Origin: UBA685 sp049889495
GTDB taxonomy: Bacteria > Pseudomonadota > Alphaproteobacteria > Puniceispirillales > Puniceispirillaceae
Assembly: GCA_049889495.1 (NCBI GenBank)
Contig: JBMHDH010000096.1
Location: 1 to 7,646, forward strand
Direction: 5' to 3'
Length of the DNA: 7,646 bases
The position numbers and the translations under genes were made by a program. Shown here piece by piece: positions 6,059 to 7,646 of this stretch (positions are counted from its first letter, which is position 1; each line of letters begins with the position of its first letter). Under the pieces are notes generated by a model. It searched no databases. It saw only the letters and a program-made list of their open reading frames with translations, and had not been told where the DNA came from.

Positions 6059-7019
6059 AAGGTACCCCTATTGCACGTGGCGGTGTGGTTGACCCGATAA
6101 AGCCAGCCAATAACACCACAGTCATCACATAAGGCAAGGCCAAGATAAGATCAGATGATAACTCGCCGACATAAGGCAAAGAGACCCCCTGCAATCTCGC
6201 CGCTAGCGCATCCAAAAAGCCAAACATCAGACACGCTGCCAAAGCAGGGCCGGGGCGCCATTTACCAAAGATCATAGCCGCAAGGGCAATATAGCCTTTG
6301 CCAGCTGTCATCTCGCGCACAAAACCTGCGCCATGTGCGGTTGAAAGATACGCCCCTGCGATGCCTGTTAATATCCCTGCAATAATGACAGCTTGGAAAC
6401 GCAGGCCAGAAACAGAGATCCCAGCTGAGTCAATCGCTTCAGGCTTTTCACCAACCGCACGTAAACGTAGACCAAAGCTTGTTCTAAAAATCACAGCCCA
6501 CGTGACAATCACAAGAACAAAGGCAAGCCAAACAAGGATATTATGGCCTGATAAAATCTCTTTATAAATTGTGCCAAAAAACGGCACATTTGCACCAAGC
6601 CAATCAGCAAAAGGCAGATGTATCGCGCCAAAACGCTGATCACCCATCAATAAGGGTGTCTGGCCGCCTCTTGCAAAAATCGCAATCCCAAGCGTGACTG
6701 TCAGACCAGATGCCAAAATATTGATCGCAAGACCTGAGATGACCTGATTGCCCTTATGGGTGATACAAGCAAATCCATGAAGCAAGCTAAGCGCCACTGA
6801 CACAGCTATGGCAGCGCCAAGTCCTAAGATTGGCGCCCCTGATAGGGCGGCAACACTCGCTGCCACAAAGGCCGCCATTAACATTTTGCCTTCTAAGGAG
6901 ATATCAATAATCCCTGCACGCTCTGAGAAGATGCCAGCCATTGCGCAAAGGATAAGCGGCGTTGCCACACGCAAAGTGGCATCGATTGTCAGGATGAATT
7001 GCAACCATAAATCAGCCAT
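6042..7019 (-). CDS. Nucleoside-type ABC transporter permease (BPD_transp_2 family, YufQ/NupQ-like)
   Basis: This 325-residue integral membrane subunit belongs to the branched-chain amino acid/ribose-type permease family. Its closest recognisable relatives are permeases of BmpA-dependent nucleoside importers. Landmarks are SERAGIIDISLEGKML (32-47), RTSFGLRLRAVGEKPEAIDS (179-198) and GYIALAAMIFGKWRPGPA (242-259). The protein is strongly hydrophobic, with about eight to ten membrane segments. ATG 7019 follows the stop codon of the upstream permease with no gap (TAG then ATG), and AGGAGG sits 5 nt before it, inside the upstream coding sequence. The 3' end overlaps cdd. The nucleoside assignment rests on family motifs plus the linkage to cdd, upp and tdk; purine nucleosides, pyrimidine nucleosides or related compounds are all possible cargos. 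The partner ATPase and binding protein are not in the window. Confidence 0.85.
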   Translation of the reverse strand: MADLWLQFILTIDATLRVATPLILCAMAGIFSERAGIIDISLEGKMLMAAFVAASVAALSGAPILGLGAAIAVSVALSLLHGFACITHKGNQVISGLAINILASGLTVTLGIAIFARGGQTPLLMGDQRFGAIHLPFADWLGANVPFFGTIYKEILSGHNILVWLAFVLVIVTWAVIFRTSFGLRLRAVGEKPEAIDSAGISVSGLRFQAVIIAGILTGIAGAYLSTAHGAGFVREMTAGKGYIALAAMIFGKWRPGPALAACLMFGFLDALAARLQGVSLPYVGELSSDLILALPYVMTVVLLAGFIGSTTPPRAIGVPYVKER

Positions 7020-7646
7020 CTATGCCTCCTGCGCCCCATCTGTCTGTTCTGTTTTTGAACGGACAAAAAGCGCCATTAACAGCTTTTGCAAAGGCGGGTT
7101 GAACATATAAGCAAGCGCCCCTGAGAACAGAATGATCAAACCTTGAATCATCAAAACCATCTCTCTTGTGATGGTCTGAAATTCAAAATCAAGCTCGGCG
7201 CCACCTTGATAAAGGACACCGAATAACAAGCTTGCAAAAATAATCCCAACAGGGTGGTTACGCCCCATCAAGGCAACCGCAATACCTGTGAAGCCATAAC
7301 CAGCGGTGAAGTTCAAAATCACGCGATGCTGGACGCCCAATATCTCATTAAGAGCCATCATCCCTGCAAGGCCACCTGAAATCGCCATTGTGATAATGAT
7401 GATTCGCGTTGGCTTGTGCCCGCCATAGATACTGGCTTTTTCTGAAAATCCTGTGGCTCTGATGGCATAGCCAAGCCTTGTGCGCCAGATAAGCACCCAC
7501 ACACCCACACAGCAAAGCAGCGCAATCACAAAAGACAGATTAAGCGGTGAGCGCGCCATATCAAAACCAAGATGACCTGCTAGCACATAAATTTTAGCCA
7601 ATGCCACCCCATCTGCAAAAGAGCTTGTCTCTGGTGACATTTGCCC
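7020..7646 (-). CDS. Nucleoside-type ABC transporter permease, second subunit, C-terminal part (YufP/NupP-like; start outside window)
   Basis: The frame is open to the window edge, where two codons (Gly-Gln) precede an internal Met, so the 208 residues seen are the C-terminal part of a protein of perhaps 350. The first Met at 7640 is not the true start. Landmarks are RTRLGYAIRATGFSEKASIYGG (55-76), equivalent to the cytoplasmic loop of this permease family, and TAGYGFTGIAVALMGRNHPVG (114-134), the signature seen in nucleoside ABC permeases. Hydrophobic segments lie around 36-54, 82-104, 118-128, 132-149 and 163-182. This subunit would form a heterodimeric channel with the permease encoded immediately downstream. 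The GGH following IY in the loop is unusual: relatives commonly have an AGI-like sequence there. The C-terminal tail is short and polar. Confidence 0.85.
   Translation of the reverse strand, partial: GQMSPETSSFADGVALAKIYVLAGHLGFDMARSPLNLSFVIALLCCVGVWVLIWRTRLGYAIRATGFSEKASIYGGHKPTRIIIITMAISGGLAGMMALNEILGVQHRVILNFTAGYGFTGIAVALMGRNHPVGIIFASLLFGVLYQGGAELDFEFQTITREMVLMIQGLIILFSGALAYMFNPPLQKLLMALFVRSKTEQTDGAQEA

Noticed and set aside
6298..7110. Plus-strand open frames opposite the nucleoside permease genes
   Set aside because: They are mirror frames of hydrophobic coding sequence, with no ribosome-binding sites or family resemblance.

Overview
The window looks like a chromosomal segment of a Gram-negative bacterium, most likely a marine alphaproteobacterium (possibly SAR116-like). 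This placement is tentative: it rests on moderate GC, compact gene spacing, and the combination of an osmolyte ABC transporter with nucleoside salvage genes. It was not tested by any search. There are no mobile elements, CRISPR arrays, rRNA or tRNA genes, and no frameshifted genes. Two genes are cut by the window edges.

Layout, left to right. (1) Positions 1-246 hold the C-terminal end of a glycerol kinase (+). It converges on a nicotinamidase gene (-, 270-887) for NAD salvage. (2) A gene-free stretch of about 305 bp (888-1192) is the upstream region of both the nicotinamidase gene and the next operon. It contains a perfect inverted repeat and a short possible leader ORF. (3) Positions 1193-4204 (+) form a three-gene glycine betaine/proline-type (ProX-ProW-ProV, OpuA) ABC importer operon: secreted binding protein, membrane permease, ATPase. 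A strong intercistronic hairpin separates the binding-protein gene from the permease gene. The permease and ATPase genes overlap by 11 bp, and a hairpin that reads both ways closes the operon. (4) Positions 4299-7646 are a pyrimidine/nucleoside salvage region: thymidine kinase (-), uracil phosphoribosyltransferase (+), cytidine deaminase (-), and two permease subunits of a nucleoside-type ABC importer (-), the second cut by the window end.

How the genes work together. The importer at the right would bring nucleosides in. Cytidine deaminase converts (deoxy)cytidine to (deoxy)uridine, thymidine kinase phosphorylates thymidine and deoxyuridine, and uracil phosphoribosyltransferase turns uracil into UMP. 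A nucleoside phosphorylase or hydrolase would be needed to make uracil from uridine, and none is in the window. The transporter's own ATPase and binding protein are also not visible and probably lie beyond 7646. The left half is a separate osmolyte-uptake unit.

Nothing here looks like a new defence, mobile or otherwise undescribed system. The points worth a second look are regulatory (leader region, palindromes, intercistronic hairpin), a shortened C-terminal regulatory region in the ProV-like ATPase, six cysteines in the mature ProX-like protein, and a marked codon bias in the osmolyte operon.
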